This document shows, in pieces, positions 26,168-34,062 of a DNA stretch of 64,000 nt; the first letter of the stretch is position 1; every line of letters starts with the position of its first letter. Location of the stretch: NCBI RefSeq assembly GCF_030440515.1, contig NZ_CP076543.1, forward strand, positions 7,417,001-7,481,000. The letters are read 5' to 3'. This stretch comes from Streptomyces xanthophaeus (GTDB lineage Bacteria; Actinomycetota; Actinomycetes; Streptomycetales; Streptomycetaceae). A model generated the notes under the pieces. It worked only from the letters and a program-made list of their open reading frames with translations, had not been told where the DNA came from and made no database searches. A program made the translations under genes and the position numbers.

Positions 26168-27664
26168 GTGAGCAAAGGTCCAAACACCCGCTTGAACGAC
26201 CTGTTCGGCCTGGCCGGCTGGTCGAAGGGCGAACTGGCGAGGATGGTGAACAGGCAGGCGGCGGCCATGGGCCACCCCCAGCTGGCCACCGACACCTCGC
26301 GGGTGCGGCGCTGGATCGACATGGGGGAGGCCCCCCGCGAACCGGTGCCCACGGTACTGGCAGCACTGTTCACCGAGCGGCTCGGTCGTGTCGTGACCAT
26401 CGAGGACCTCGGGTTCGTACGGCAGCGGCGCACCTCCAGACGGCAGCCGGACGGGGCTCGTGAGAACCCCGACGGGATGCCCTGGGCGCCCGAACGCACA
26501 GCCGCGGTCCTCACCGAATTCACGGGAATGGACCTCATGCTCAACCGTCGCGGTCTGATGGGCGCGGGAGCGGTGCTCACCGCCGGCTCCGCCCTCAGCA
26601 ACGCCATGTACGACTGGCTGCACACCGACCCCGCCCGGGCCGAGGAGGCACGGAACTTCGGGGAATCCTTCCAGGCCGACCCAGCGGGCTACGACCGCTA
26701 CGAGGCCGCTCCGATCGGTTCCCAGGAGATCCAGGCCCTGGAGCGCTCCGTGGAGGTGTTCCGTGCCTGGGACGCCTCCAGAGGCGGCGGTCTCCAGCGC
26801 AAGGCCGTCGTCGGCCAGCTCAACGAGGTCGGCGGCATGCTCGCCTACCACCACCCCGACCACCTCCAGCGGCGGCTCTGGGGGGTGGCGGCCAACTTGG
26901 CGGTCCTCGCCGGCTGGATGTCCCACGACGTGGGCCTCGAACCCACGGCGCAGAAGTACTTCGTCATCGCCGCGCACGCGGCCCGCGAGGGCGGCGACCG
27001 GCCGCGCGCGGGCGAGGCACTGTCCCGCGCCGCCCGGCAGATGGTCCACCTGGGCAAGCCGAACGAGGCCCTGGACCTGATGAAGCTCGCCCAGTCCGGG
27101 TCCGGCGAGCAGACCCTCCCGCGGACGCGCGCCATGCTGCACACCATCGAGGCCTGGGCGCAGGCGGCCATGGGCAAGGGCCAGGCCATGCGCCGCACCC
27201 TGGGCGAGGCGGAGGAGCTGTTCGTCTCCGACAAGGGTGATGTGTCGCCGCCGAGTTGGATGCAGCACTTCGACGAGGCCGATCTGCACGGCATGCAGGC
27301 CCTCGCCTACCGGACCCTCGCGGACCACGACGCCGCCGCAGCGCCGATCGCCGCGCGCCATGCCAAGGAGGCCCTGCGGCTGCGCGGCGAGGGCTACCAG
27401 CGCTCGCAGATCTTCGACTACATCTCGATGGCCTCGGCCTGCTTCATCGCCGACGAGCCGGAGCAGGCCGACCGGTACGCGCGCCTCGCCCTGGTCTCGA
27501 TGAACGAGACCTCCTCGCACCGGACCTGGGACCGGCTGCGGGAGATGTACCGGCTCACCGCCCAGTACTCCGGGTACGCGCGCATCGAGGACCTCCGCCA
27601 GGAGATCAAGCTGGCCCTCCCCGACACTCCGGCGCCGCGCGGCGCGCGCGGTACGGGGGTGTAG
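26168..27664 (+). CDS. NsdA-family differentiation regulator
   Basis: A 498-aa protein. The N terminus (RLNDLFGLAGWSKGELARMVNRQAAAMGHPQLATDTSRVRRWIDMGEAPREPVP) is an XRE-like helix-turn-helix of the kind found in NsdA, a negative regulator of sporulation and antibiotic production in S. coelicolor. A hydrophobic NRRGLMGAGAVLTAGSAL segment follows at about residue 140. Residues 200-490 are TPR-like helices. GTG at 26168 was preferred because the upstream part of the frame is not coding-like. It may be NsdA itself or a paralogue; the direct target genes cannot be told from sequence. Confidence 0.8.
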   Translation: MSKGPNTRLNDLFGLAGWSKGELARMVNRQAAAMGHPQLATDTSRVRRWIDMGEAPREPVPTVLAALFTERLGRVVTIEDLGFVRQRRTSRRQPDGARENPDGMPWAPERTAAVLTEFTGMDLMLNRRGLMGAGAVLTAGSALSNAMYDWLHTDPARAEEARNFGESFQADPAGYDRYEAAPIGSQEIQALERSVEVFRAWDASRGGGLQRKAVVGQLNEVGGMLAYHHPDHLQRRLWGVAANLAVLAGWMSHDVGLEPTAQKYFVIAAHAAREGGDRPRAGEALSRAARQMVHLGKPNEALDLMKLAQSGSGEQTLPRTRAMLHTIEAWAQAAMGKGQAMRRTLGEAEELFVSDKGDVSPPSWMQHFDEADLHGMQALAYRTLADHDAAAAPIAARHAKEALRLRGEGYQRSQIFDYISMASACFIADEPEQADRYARLALVSMNETSSHRTWDRLREMYRLTAQYSGYARIEDLRQEIKLALPDTPAPRGARGTGV

Positions 27665-27728
27665 TCCCACGCCGGCCCCCGCACGTTCGCCGCACGCCTT
27701 GCACGAAGCCCCGTACGGAGACGAGAAA

Positions 27729-27750
27729 GGCCGCGCCTTCCGGCGCGGCC
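27729..27750. terminator. Bidirectional hairpin terminator
   Basis: GGCCGCGCC, a TTCC loop and GGCGCGGCC form a perfect 9-bp stem between the convergent NsdA-type and SpoIIE phosphatase genes. AGAAA precedes it, giving a T-run for the minus strand. Confidence 0.75.
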
Positions 27751-27798
27751 CTGAAGCCCTTACAGCTTCGGCCCTACAACCTTGCGGTACGGAGCCCG

Positions 27799-29220
27799 TT
27801 ACCCGCCGACCCGGGCGACGAGCATGCAGGCGTCGTCCTCGCGCTCGCTCTCGCCGAACTCCTCGATCACGATCCGCAGGCACTCCTGCGCCGACTGCGC
27901 CGCCGAGAACCGCGGCGCGAGCGCCAGCAGCCGCTCGGTCCCGTCCGCCCGGCTGAACTCGATGCTGCGCGGGGTGAGTCCGTCCGTGTGCAGGACCAGC
28001 AGGTCCCCCACTTCGAGGCGTTCCTCGGCCTGCCCGTACGAGGCTCCGGAGGTCGCGCCCAGCAGGACGCCCTCCGGCGGCAGCAGGGAGCGCCCCGACC
28101 CGCGGCGGAACAGCAGGGGTGCCGGGTGGCCCGCCTGCGCCCAGGAGAGGACCCGGCGCGCGGGATCGTAGCGGCAGCACACGGCCGATCCGAGTGCCGG
28201 CTGGACGGAGGTCTCCAGGAGCTGGTTGAGCCAGCCCATCAGCGGGCCGGGCTCGATGCCCGCCATGGCCATGCCGCGCAGGGCGCCCAGCATCATCGCC
28301 ATCCCGGAGGTGGCGGTCACCCCGTGTCCGGTCAGGTCACCGACCGTCAGCATCGAGCAGCCGTCGGGGAGTTCGAGCGCGTCGTACCAGTCGCCGCCGA
28401 TCAGCGCGCTGGTCGCGGAGGGCAGGTAGTGCGCCGCCACGTCCAGCGTGCCGGCGCTGCCGTACGGGAACCGCAGGGAGCCGCGCCACGGGGGGAGCAC
28501 GGCTTCCTGCAGCTCGACCGCCAGCCGGCGCTCGGTCTGCGCGATCTCCCGCTGGCGCTGCAGCGAGTCACGTGACTCGCGCACCGCCCGCTGGCTCCGG
28601 CGCAGTTCACTCACGTCCCGCAGGACGGCCCACATCGAGGCCGTACAGCCGTCGGAGTCGAGTACCGGCTCGCCCCTCATGTGCAAGGTCCGGACCCGGC
28701 CGTCGGCCCGGACGATGCGGAATTCGCCGTCGATCGGTTTGCCGTCCACCAGGCAGGCGGTGACCCACGCGGTGAGCAGCGGCTGGTCCTCCGAGAAGAG
28801 GGTCGAGCCCAGTTCGTCGAGGGGGAGCGCACCGGACTCGGGCGAGCGGCCGAAGATCTGGAACAGCTCGTCGGACCAACTCACCTCGTCCGTGAGCAGG
28901 TTCCACTCGGCGCTGCCGACGCGGGTCTGGGCCTCGGGCACGGCCTCGGGCGCCGCCTGCGGCTGTCCGGCGGGCTCGGGCGCCGGCGGCAGGCCCTCCT
29001 TGAGCTGGTCGAGGTGCTCGCGGAGGTCGTCGAGGTGGTGGACGGCGAGATCGCACAGTGCGCGCTGCCAGCGGCCCTGGGCATCGTCGTCGTCGACGAC
29101 GGTGTCGCGGCGGACCGCGTCCACTTCCCCCCGCAGCCGCCGGGTCTGCGAGATCAGCGCGTCCACCGACCCCGGCTCGGGCGGCTGCGCGGGACGGTCC
29201 GCGAACAGGTGGGACGGCAT
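27799..29220 (-). CDS. PAS-domain PP2C/SpoIIE phosphatase
   Basis: A 473-aa regulator. Residues 1-95 form an acidic, probably coiled N-terminal part with a Pro/Ala linker. Residues 100-210 form a PAS domain (SAEWNLLTDEVSWSDELFQIFGRSPES...GEFRIVRADGRVRTLHMRGEPV). A short coiled coil (RDSLQRQREIAQTERRLAVELQEAVLP) leads to the SpoIIE/PP2C domain with metal residues in IGGDWYDALELPDG, VGDLTGHG, GHPAPLLF, LHTDGLTPR and DDACMLVARV. It would dephosphorylate an anti-sigma-factor antagonist in response to the PAS signal. ATG at 29220 follows GGAG. No partner anti-sigma gene is nearby. Confidence 0.88.
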   Translation of the reverse strand: MPSHLFADRPAQPPEPGSVDALISQTRRLRGEVDAVRRDTVVDDDDAQGRWQRALCDLAVHHLDDLREHLDQLKEGLPPAPEPAGQPQAAPEAVPEAQTRVGSAEWNLLTDEVSWSDELFQIFGRSPESGALPLDELGSTLFSEDQPLLTAWVTACLVDGKPIDGEFRIVRADGRVRTLHMRGEPVLDSDGCTASMWAVLRDVSELRRSQRAVRESRDSLQRQREIAQTERRLAVELQEAVLPPWRGSLRFPYGSAGTLDVAAHYLPSATSALIGGDWYDALELPDGCSMLTVGDLTGHGVTATSGMAMMLGALRGMAMAGIEPGPLMGWLNQLLETSVQPALGSAVCCRYDPARRVLSWAQAGHPAPLLFRRGSGRSLLPPEGVLLGATSGASYGQAEERLEVGDLLVLHTDGLTPRSIEFSRADGTERLLALAPRFSAAQSAQECLRIVIEEFGESEREDDACMLVARVGG

Positions 29221-29709
29221 GAGAACTCCGATACAGGCGCGGCACGGCCAAGTCTGAAGGAAGGACCGGTAACGACTGTTGCACAGGGCGCGACGGTGTG
29301 TAAGGCGTTTGGCAACATCCGCTACGTTCTTGCTTCTGGTATATGCCGCAGGCCTTCCGGCACGTCCGCGGCGTGCGAACGAATCCGGTCAGGCGAACTC
29401 CGGGGCACCGCAACGGCATCGGCCGGTGGGGGTCGTTCCGCCGTGGGAACGGCGGCCGGAATCAGGCCATCCGGCGGCCGCCGCTCGATCGTACGGCCGA
29501 GATGTACGAGCCCGGCCCGCTGCGCGAATTGCGTAAGGAACGGATCAAGGCGGGCCAGAGGGATACCCCCGAACGAGTGATGTCGCCCGGGATGACGCGG
29601 CGTGATCGGGACTTCCCAACACCCTGCCGGGTCGCTACCCTACGTGCCGGTAATGAACCGGGGGAGGTCTGCGCGGGCGGGCCCGCGCAGCGTGGGGACT
29701 CACAGCGAC
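29221..29709. other. 489-bp divergent intergenic region
   Basis: This region separates the phosphatase (minus) from the molybdenum hydroxylase (plus). It has more A/T than the flanks near 29270-29345, where the phosphatase promoter probably lies. Short open frames exist but lack the G/C third-position bias. A strong hairpin (29669-29690) sits in the presumed leader of the hydroxylase. Confidence 0.5.
29669..29690 (+). promoter_or_regulatory. Leader hairpin before the molybdenum hydroxylase gene
   Basis: CTGCGCGGGC and GCCCGCGCAG form a 10-bp inverted repeat ending 19 bp before ATG 29710, just ahead of GTGGGGA. It could influence translation or be an operator. This is symmetry evidence only. 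Confidence 0.4.
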
Positions 29710-31938
29710 ATGACCGAGCAGAACCACGCCACGGGGCAGAGCCGCCGTTCCTTCCTCACCTACCTCGTGGCCGCGCCGACCCTGGCCCTGGTCACCCGGG
29801 CCGGCGCCGACGCACTGGCCCCCCAGCCCGCCCACGCCGTGGTGCCCTCCCTGCCGGCCATCGCCGACCTGGTCGACCTGGGCGACCTGTTCATCCTGGC
29901 CGGCGCACCCACCTCGGCCCTGCTGGCGCTCGCCGTCGAGGCGGACGGCACCATCCGCTTCCGCCTGCCGCGCGAGGAGGTCGGCCAGGGCCTCACCACC
30001 GCCGTGGCCATGCTGGTCGCAGAGGAACTCGACGCGCCACTGGCCGACGTACGCGTGGAGCTGGACGACGCCCGGCCCGAGCTGCTCTTCAACCAGCTCA
30101 CCGGATCCTCCAACTCCATCCGCTCCCTCTACGGACCGGTCCGCCAGTGCGCCGCCACCGCCCGGGCCCGCCTCGTCGCGGCCGCCGCCCGCCGCTGGAG
30201 CCTGGCCCCGGCCTCGCTGACCACCTCCGGCGGCGCCGTCCGCGCCCCCGACGGCCGCACCGCCGACTACGGCGGCCTCGCCGCGGCCGCCGCCGACCCC
30301 GGACTGACCGTCCTCGGCGCCACCCCCAAGAAGCGTGCCGGGCACACCCTCGTGGGCAGGCCGACCGGCCGAGTCGACGCCCGCGCCATGGTCACCGGCG
30401 CCCTGCAGTACACCCTCGACCTCGACGTGCCCGGCGCCAAGCCCTGCGTCGTGCGCCGCCCGCCCACCCTCGGCGGCACCGTCCGCACCGTCACCAACCT
30501 CGCCGCCGTCCGGGCCATGCCCGGTGTCCTGCACGTGGTGACCGTCCCGACCGGGGTCGCCGTCGTCGCCGAGACCTTCGGGCAGGCCATCGAGGCCAAG
30601 GCGGCCCTCCAGGTCGCCTGGGGCCCCGGACCCGCCGACCAGCTGTCCGACGACGGGATCCGCGCCAAGCTGCGCGCCGCGACCCCACCGTTGCTGGTCC
30701 CGCCCCTGCTGACCCCGTACGTCGACGCCGAGTTCGACTTCGCCTTCGTGAGTCACGCCCCGATGGAGACCAACTGTGCCATCGCCGACGTGCGCGAGGA
30801 CCGGGCCGAGATCTGGTCCGGCCTCAAGTCCCCGATCGTGGCGCGCGAGAGCATCGCCGCCGATCTCGGCCTGCCGCTGTCCAAGGTCACGGTGCACGTG
30901 GTCCAGGCCGGCGGGTCCTTCGGCCGGCGGCTCTTCTTCGACGCGGCCCTGGAGGCGGCCCGCATCTCCAAGGCCTGCCGCCGCCCGGTCCGGCTCATGT
31001 GGACCCGCGTCGACGACACGCGGCACGGCAGGATGCGCCCCGCGACCCACCACAAGATCCGGGCCACCCACCTGCTGGGCGAGGTCCTCAGCTTCGAGCA
31101 CCGCGTCGCCGCCGCCGAGACCGACTTCCGGCACGGCCTGGGCGAGATCATCACCGCCACCGCGGCCAGTCTGCCGCTGGGCATCGGCAACGCCACCCTC
31201 GCCCAGACCCTCTTCCTGACCACGGTGAAGTCCCCGTACCACTTCGGACTCACGACCCAGGCCCTCACCGAGGTGCCCACCGGGATCCCCACCGCCTCCT
31301 GGCGCTCGGTCTACTCCGCCAACACCCGCGGAGCCGAGGAGATCGTGGTCGACGAGCTCGCCGCGCGGACGGGGCGGGACCCTTACCGGTTCCGGCGCAC
31401 CTTCCTGAAGACCGACGCCCAGCGCGCCGTACTCGACAAGGTGGCCCAGGAGGGGAACTGGGGACGGCCGATGGAGGCCGGATGCGCCCAGGGCATCGCC
31501 TTCCACGAGGAGTACAAGTCCCGCACCGCGTGCCTCGTCGAGATCGACACCCGCGACCCCGGCCACGTCCGCGTCACCAAGGCCGTCATCGCCGTGGACG
31601 TGGGCCTGCCGGTCAATCCGCGCGGACTGGAGGCCCAGATGATCGGCGGCCTCACCGACGCGATCTCCACCACCCTGCGCGCCGGACTGCACCTCGACAA
31701 GGGGCTTCCGCTGGAGGGCAGCTACAGCCAGTTCCACTGGGCCCAGCAGCGCGACACCCCCCGGGACGTACGGGTCTTCGTGCTGCCGGCCACCGGCGAG
31801 GAGCCGGGTGGCGCGGGCGAGCTCGGTGTGCCCGCCGCCGTCGGCGCGATCGCCAACGCCTGGGCCAGGGCCACCGGTTCCAAGCCCCGCAGCTTCCCCC
31901 TCGACTTCGACGTCGACTTCACCCCCTATCCCCGATAG
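29710..31938 (+). CDS. Isoquinoline 1-oxidoreductase-type molybdenum hydroxylase, large subunit
   Basis: A 742-aa xanthine-oxidase-family protein of the IorB class. The N terminus carries QSRRSFLTYLVAAPTLALV, a twin-arginine signal. Cofactor segments include REEVGQGLTTAVAMLVAEEL, MVTGALQYTLDLDVPGA, FVSHAPMETNCAIADV, VVQAGGSFGRRLFFDAALEA and the C-terminal GGAGELGVPAAVGAIANAW. The Glu there is in the place of the catalytic base. It would hydroxylate a heterocycle or aldehyde outside the cytoplasm with electrons passing to the Fe-S subunit encoded next. ATG at 29710 places the Tat motif at residues 11-16. No dedicated chaperone gene is nearby. Confidence 0.87.
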   Translation: MTEQNHATGQSRRSFLTYLVAAPTLALVTRAGADALAPQPAHAVVPSLPAIADLVDLGDLFILAGAPTSALLALAVEADGTIRFRLPREEVGQGLTTAVAMLVAEELDAPLADVRVELDDARPELLFNQLTGSSNSIRSLYGPVRQCAATARARLVAAAARRWSLAPASLTTSGGAVRAPDGRTADYGGLAAAAADPGLTVLGATPKKRAGHTLVGRPTGRVDARAMVTGALQYTLDLDVPGAKPCVVRRPPTLGGTVRTVTNLAAVRAMPGVLHVVTVPTGVAVVAETFGQAIEAKAALQVAWGPGPADQLSDDGIRAKLRAATPPLLVPPLLTPYVDAEFDFAFVSHAPMETNCAIADVREDRAEIWSGLKSPIVARESIAADLGLPLSKVTVHVVQAGGSFGRRLFFDAALEAARISKACRRPVRLMWTRVDDTRHGRMRPATHHKIRATHLLGEVLSFEHRVAAAETDFRHGLGEIITATAASLPLGIGNATLAQTLFLTTVKSPYHFGLTTQALTEVPTGIPTASWRSVYSANTRGAEEIVVDELAARTGRDPYRFRRTFLKTDAQRAVLDKVAQEGNWGRPMEAGCAQGIAFHEEYKSRTACLVEIDTRDPGHVRVTKAVIAVDVGLPVNPRGLEAQMIGGLTDAISTTLRAGLHLDKGLPLEGSYSQFHWAQQRDTPRDVRVFVLPATGEEPGGAGELGVPAAVGAIANAWARATGSKPRSFPLDFDVDFTPYPR

Positions 31939-31959
31939 CCCCGGATCCAGGAGTACGCA

Positions 31960-32415
31960 GTGCCCTCGCACACCTTCACCGTCAACGGGCGGAGCGTCAC
32001 CGTGGACGCGCCCGACGACCTGCCCCTGCTGTGGGTGCTCCGCGACATGCTGGGCGTCCGCGGCCCCAAGTACGGCTGCGGGGTGGACGTCTGCAAGGCC
32101 TGCACCAGCCACCTGGACGGCGCCGACATCCGCCCCTGCGTGGTGCCCGTCTCCGCGTGCGCCGGCCGAACGGTGACCACCATCGAGGGCCTGGCGAACG
32201 GTGAGGACCTGCACCCCGTGCAGGAGGCCTGGCTCGAACAGGACGTCGCCCAGTGCGGCTTCTGCCAGCCCGGCCAGATCATGGCCGCCGTCGCCCTGCT
32301 GAAGCGCACCGGCGAGCCCACGGACGAGGACATCGACGCCATCGCCAACATCTGCCGCTGCGGCACCTACTTCCGCATCCGGGAGGCCATCCGCAGCGCG
32401 GCGCGCAAGATGTGA
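31960..32415 (+). CDS. (2Fe-2S)-binding subunit of the molybdenum hydroxylase (IorA-type)
   Basis: A 151-aa protein with two 2Fe-2S motifs. The plant-ferredoxin part is [16 protein letters not shown]...PCVVPVSAC, and the helical part is [11 protein letters not shown]...[17 protein letters not shown] at 31960 follows CAGGAG, 21 bp after the large-subunit stop. It is an operon partner that carries electrons from the Mo site. It has no signal of its own and would be carried across by the Tat signal of the large subunit. The order large-then-small is the reverse of the usual iorA-iorB order. Confidence 0.9.
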   Translation: MPSHTFTVNGRSVTVDAPDDLPLLWVLRDMLGVRGPKYGCGVDVCKACTSHLDGADIRPCVVPVSACAGRTVTTIEGLANGEDLHPVQEAWLEQDVAQCGFCQPGQIMAAVALLKRTGEPTDEDIDAIANICRCGTYFRIREAIRSAARKM

Positions 32416-32554
32416 GCGGCGGCGGGATCCCGGGACCTCCCCCGTGTCCGATCGCATCGAAGCCACCGGGATCCTGCCGCTCGTCGCCCAATGTAGGCGC
32501 CGGCCGTGCCGTTCGCAGGGTTCGCTCCGCCCGGTGACCACGCGAGAGCGGTAT

Positions 32555-32568
32555 CACTGTGCACAGTG
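32555..32568. promoter_or_regulatory. Perfect 14-bp palindrome in the PucR-type promoter
   Basis: CACTGTGCACAGTG is fully self-complementary, with an AT-containing flank (TAT on the left). It lies 24 bp before the chosen GTG start, a place where an autoregulator would bind. Confidence 0.5.
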
Positions 32569-32592
32569 TGCGGCGGGTGGTTGAATGCCGCC

Positions 32593-34029
32593 GTGTCCCG
32601 GTCCGACGACGTCCTCAAGGTGCACCGGCTCGCCCACGCCGGGGGATCGGCCGCGCTCCTGGAATGGCTGGCCGCCCACCTCGGCGGATGGGTCGGGGTG
32701 GTGGATCCCGAAGCGGGGCACGGGCAGGCGCCGGAGGCCGCCGTGCGCGGCGCCGCCGAGCTGCACACCCGCGGGGTACGGTCGGCGGTCCTGCACGATG
32801 GCGAGCACGCGACGCTGCTGTTCGCGCTGGACGGTCCGCGCGCGCTGGCCGCCGTACTGGAGCAGCCGCACCACCCGGGCGCGCCCGCAATGCTCGCGGA
32901 CGCCGCCGTACCGCTGGCCCTCGTCCTGCGCGCCGAGGAGGCCGTACGACGCGAGGAGCGGGTCCGGCACGCCGAGGTGCGCACCCGCGAGGCGGTCCTC
33001 CACCTGCTGATGAACGGCCTGCTCTCCACCGCCCACCAGATCGCCGGGACGCTGGGGCCCGCGCTGCCCGACCCGATGCGCATGTACGTCGTGGAGTGTC
33101 CGAGCGGCCGGCGCGGCGAAGTGAGCGGGCTGTGCCGGGAACTGACGGGCGGCCGGGCCTGGATCGTGCACTGCCCCGTCTACGTACGCCACCTCATCGT
33201 GCTCGCCCCGGCCGTCCCGGCCCCGGGCTCGGCCGCGGGCGACCCCCTGGCCGGGGCACTGGTCGAGGCGGCCCCGGACTGCGCGGTCGGGGTCAGCGGA
33301 CAGACGCGCCTGAGCGAGGCCCCGGCCGCCTACACCCAGGCCTTCCACGCGCTGGCCGTCGCCCGGGGCCGGGACGAACGGCACGCCCGGTTCGGCCCCG
33401 GCCCCGAGCTGGCGCTCGCCGCGCACGAGGCGGGGGCCGGCTGGGCCGGAGCCCTGCTCGCGCCCCTGCACACGTACGAGCCCAGGCGCCCCCAGGACCC
33501 CGGCGGGCAGGAGCTGCGTGCCACGGCCGACGCCTGGCTGAACTTCACCTCGCACGCCACCCGGCTGCTGAAGATCCACCGCAACACCCTGGCCGCCCGG
33601 CTCCGCCTGATCGAGGGGCTGCTCGGCCTCGACCTGGCCCGCCTGCCCGACCAGGCGGCGCTCTCACTGGCTCTGCGGCTGACCCCGGCCGCGGGGCGGG
33701 GGAGCGGCCCGGACCCGGATCCCGCCCCCGGCCTCGACGAGGTGTTGTGCGATCCCCGCCTGACCGACTGGGCCCGTGGCCATCTGAACGGGCTGAGCGG
33801 TCCGCAAGCCCCGCCGGGGGCCCGTGACACCGTGCGCGTCTGGCTGGCGCACGACGCCCAACTCGGCCCGGCGGCGGCCGCCATGGGGGTCTCCGTCCCC
33901 GGCGCCCGCAAGCGGCTGACCCGGATCGAGGCGCTCCTGGAGCGTTCCCTGCTGCAGTCCCCGAGCGCGCGGTACGACCTGTGGCTCGCGCACCGGGCCG
34001 AGGCTCTCGCCGAGGACCTCGCCAGGTGA
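32593..34029 (+). CDS. PucR/CdaR-type helix-turn-helix regulator
   Basis: A 478-aa regulator. The N-terminal region (LLEWLAAHLGGWVGVVDPEAG...) resembles a sensory domain. The C-terminal part holds a PucR-type HTH (ATRLLKIHRNTLAARLRLIEGLLG, about residues 315-340) and a second related HTH near the end (AAMGVSVPGARKRLTRIEALLE). GTG at 32593 is where G/C third-position bias begins; the frame is open upstream to 32506 but reads as non-coding there. It precedes the KimA-like transporter by 33 bp and may control it. Confidence 0.8.
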   Translation: MSRSDDVLKVHRLAHAGGSAALLEWLAAHLGGWVGVVDPEAGHGQAPEAAVRGAAELHTRGVRSAVLHDGEHATLLFALDGPRALAAVLEQPHHPGAPAMLADAAVPLALVLRAEEAVRREERVRHAEVRTREAVLHLLMNGLLSTAHQIAGTLGPALPDPMRMYVVECPSGRRGEVSGLCRELTGGRAWIVHCPVYVRHLIVLAPAVPAPGSAAGDPLAGALVEAAPDCAVGVSGQTRLSEAPAAYTQAFHALAVARGRDERHARFGPGPELALAAHEAGAGWAGALLAPLHTYEPRRPQDPGGQELRATADAWLNFTSHATRLLKIHRNTLAARLRLIEGLLGLDLARLPDQAALSLALRLTPAAGRGSGPDPDPAPGLDEVLCDPRLTDWARGHLNGLSGPQAPPGARDTVRVWLAHDAQLGPAAAAMGVSVPGARKRLTRIEALLERSLLQSPSARYDLWLAHRAEALAEDLAR

Positions 34030-34062
34030 CACAAGCCCCAGAAGGGGTGATACGCAAATCAA

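Noticed and set aside
29343..29709. A small gene in the gap between the phosphatase and the molybdenum hydroxylase
   Set aside because: Open frames there lack third-position G/C bias and ribosome sites; those that run on simply enter shadow frames of the hydroxylase.
32506..32592. An extended N terminus for the PucR-type regulator from ATG 32506
   Set aside because: Codons there have mixed third bases and contain the CACTGTGCACAGTG palindrome, so the stretch reads as promoter.
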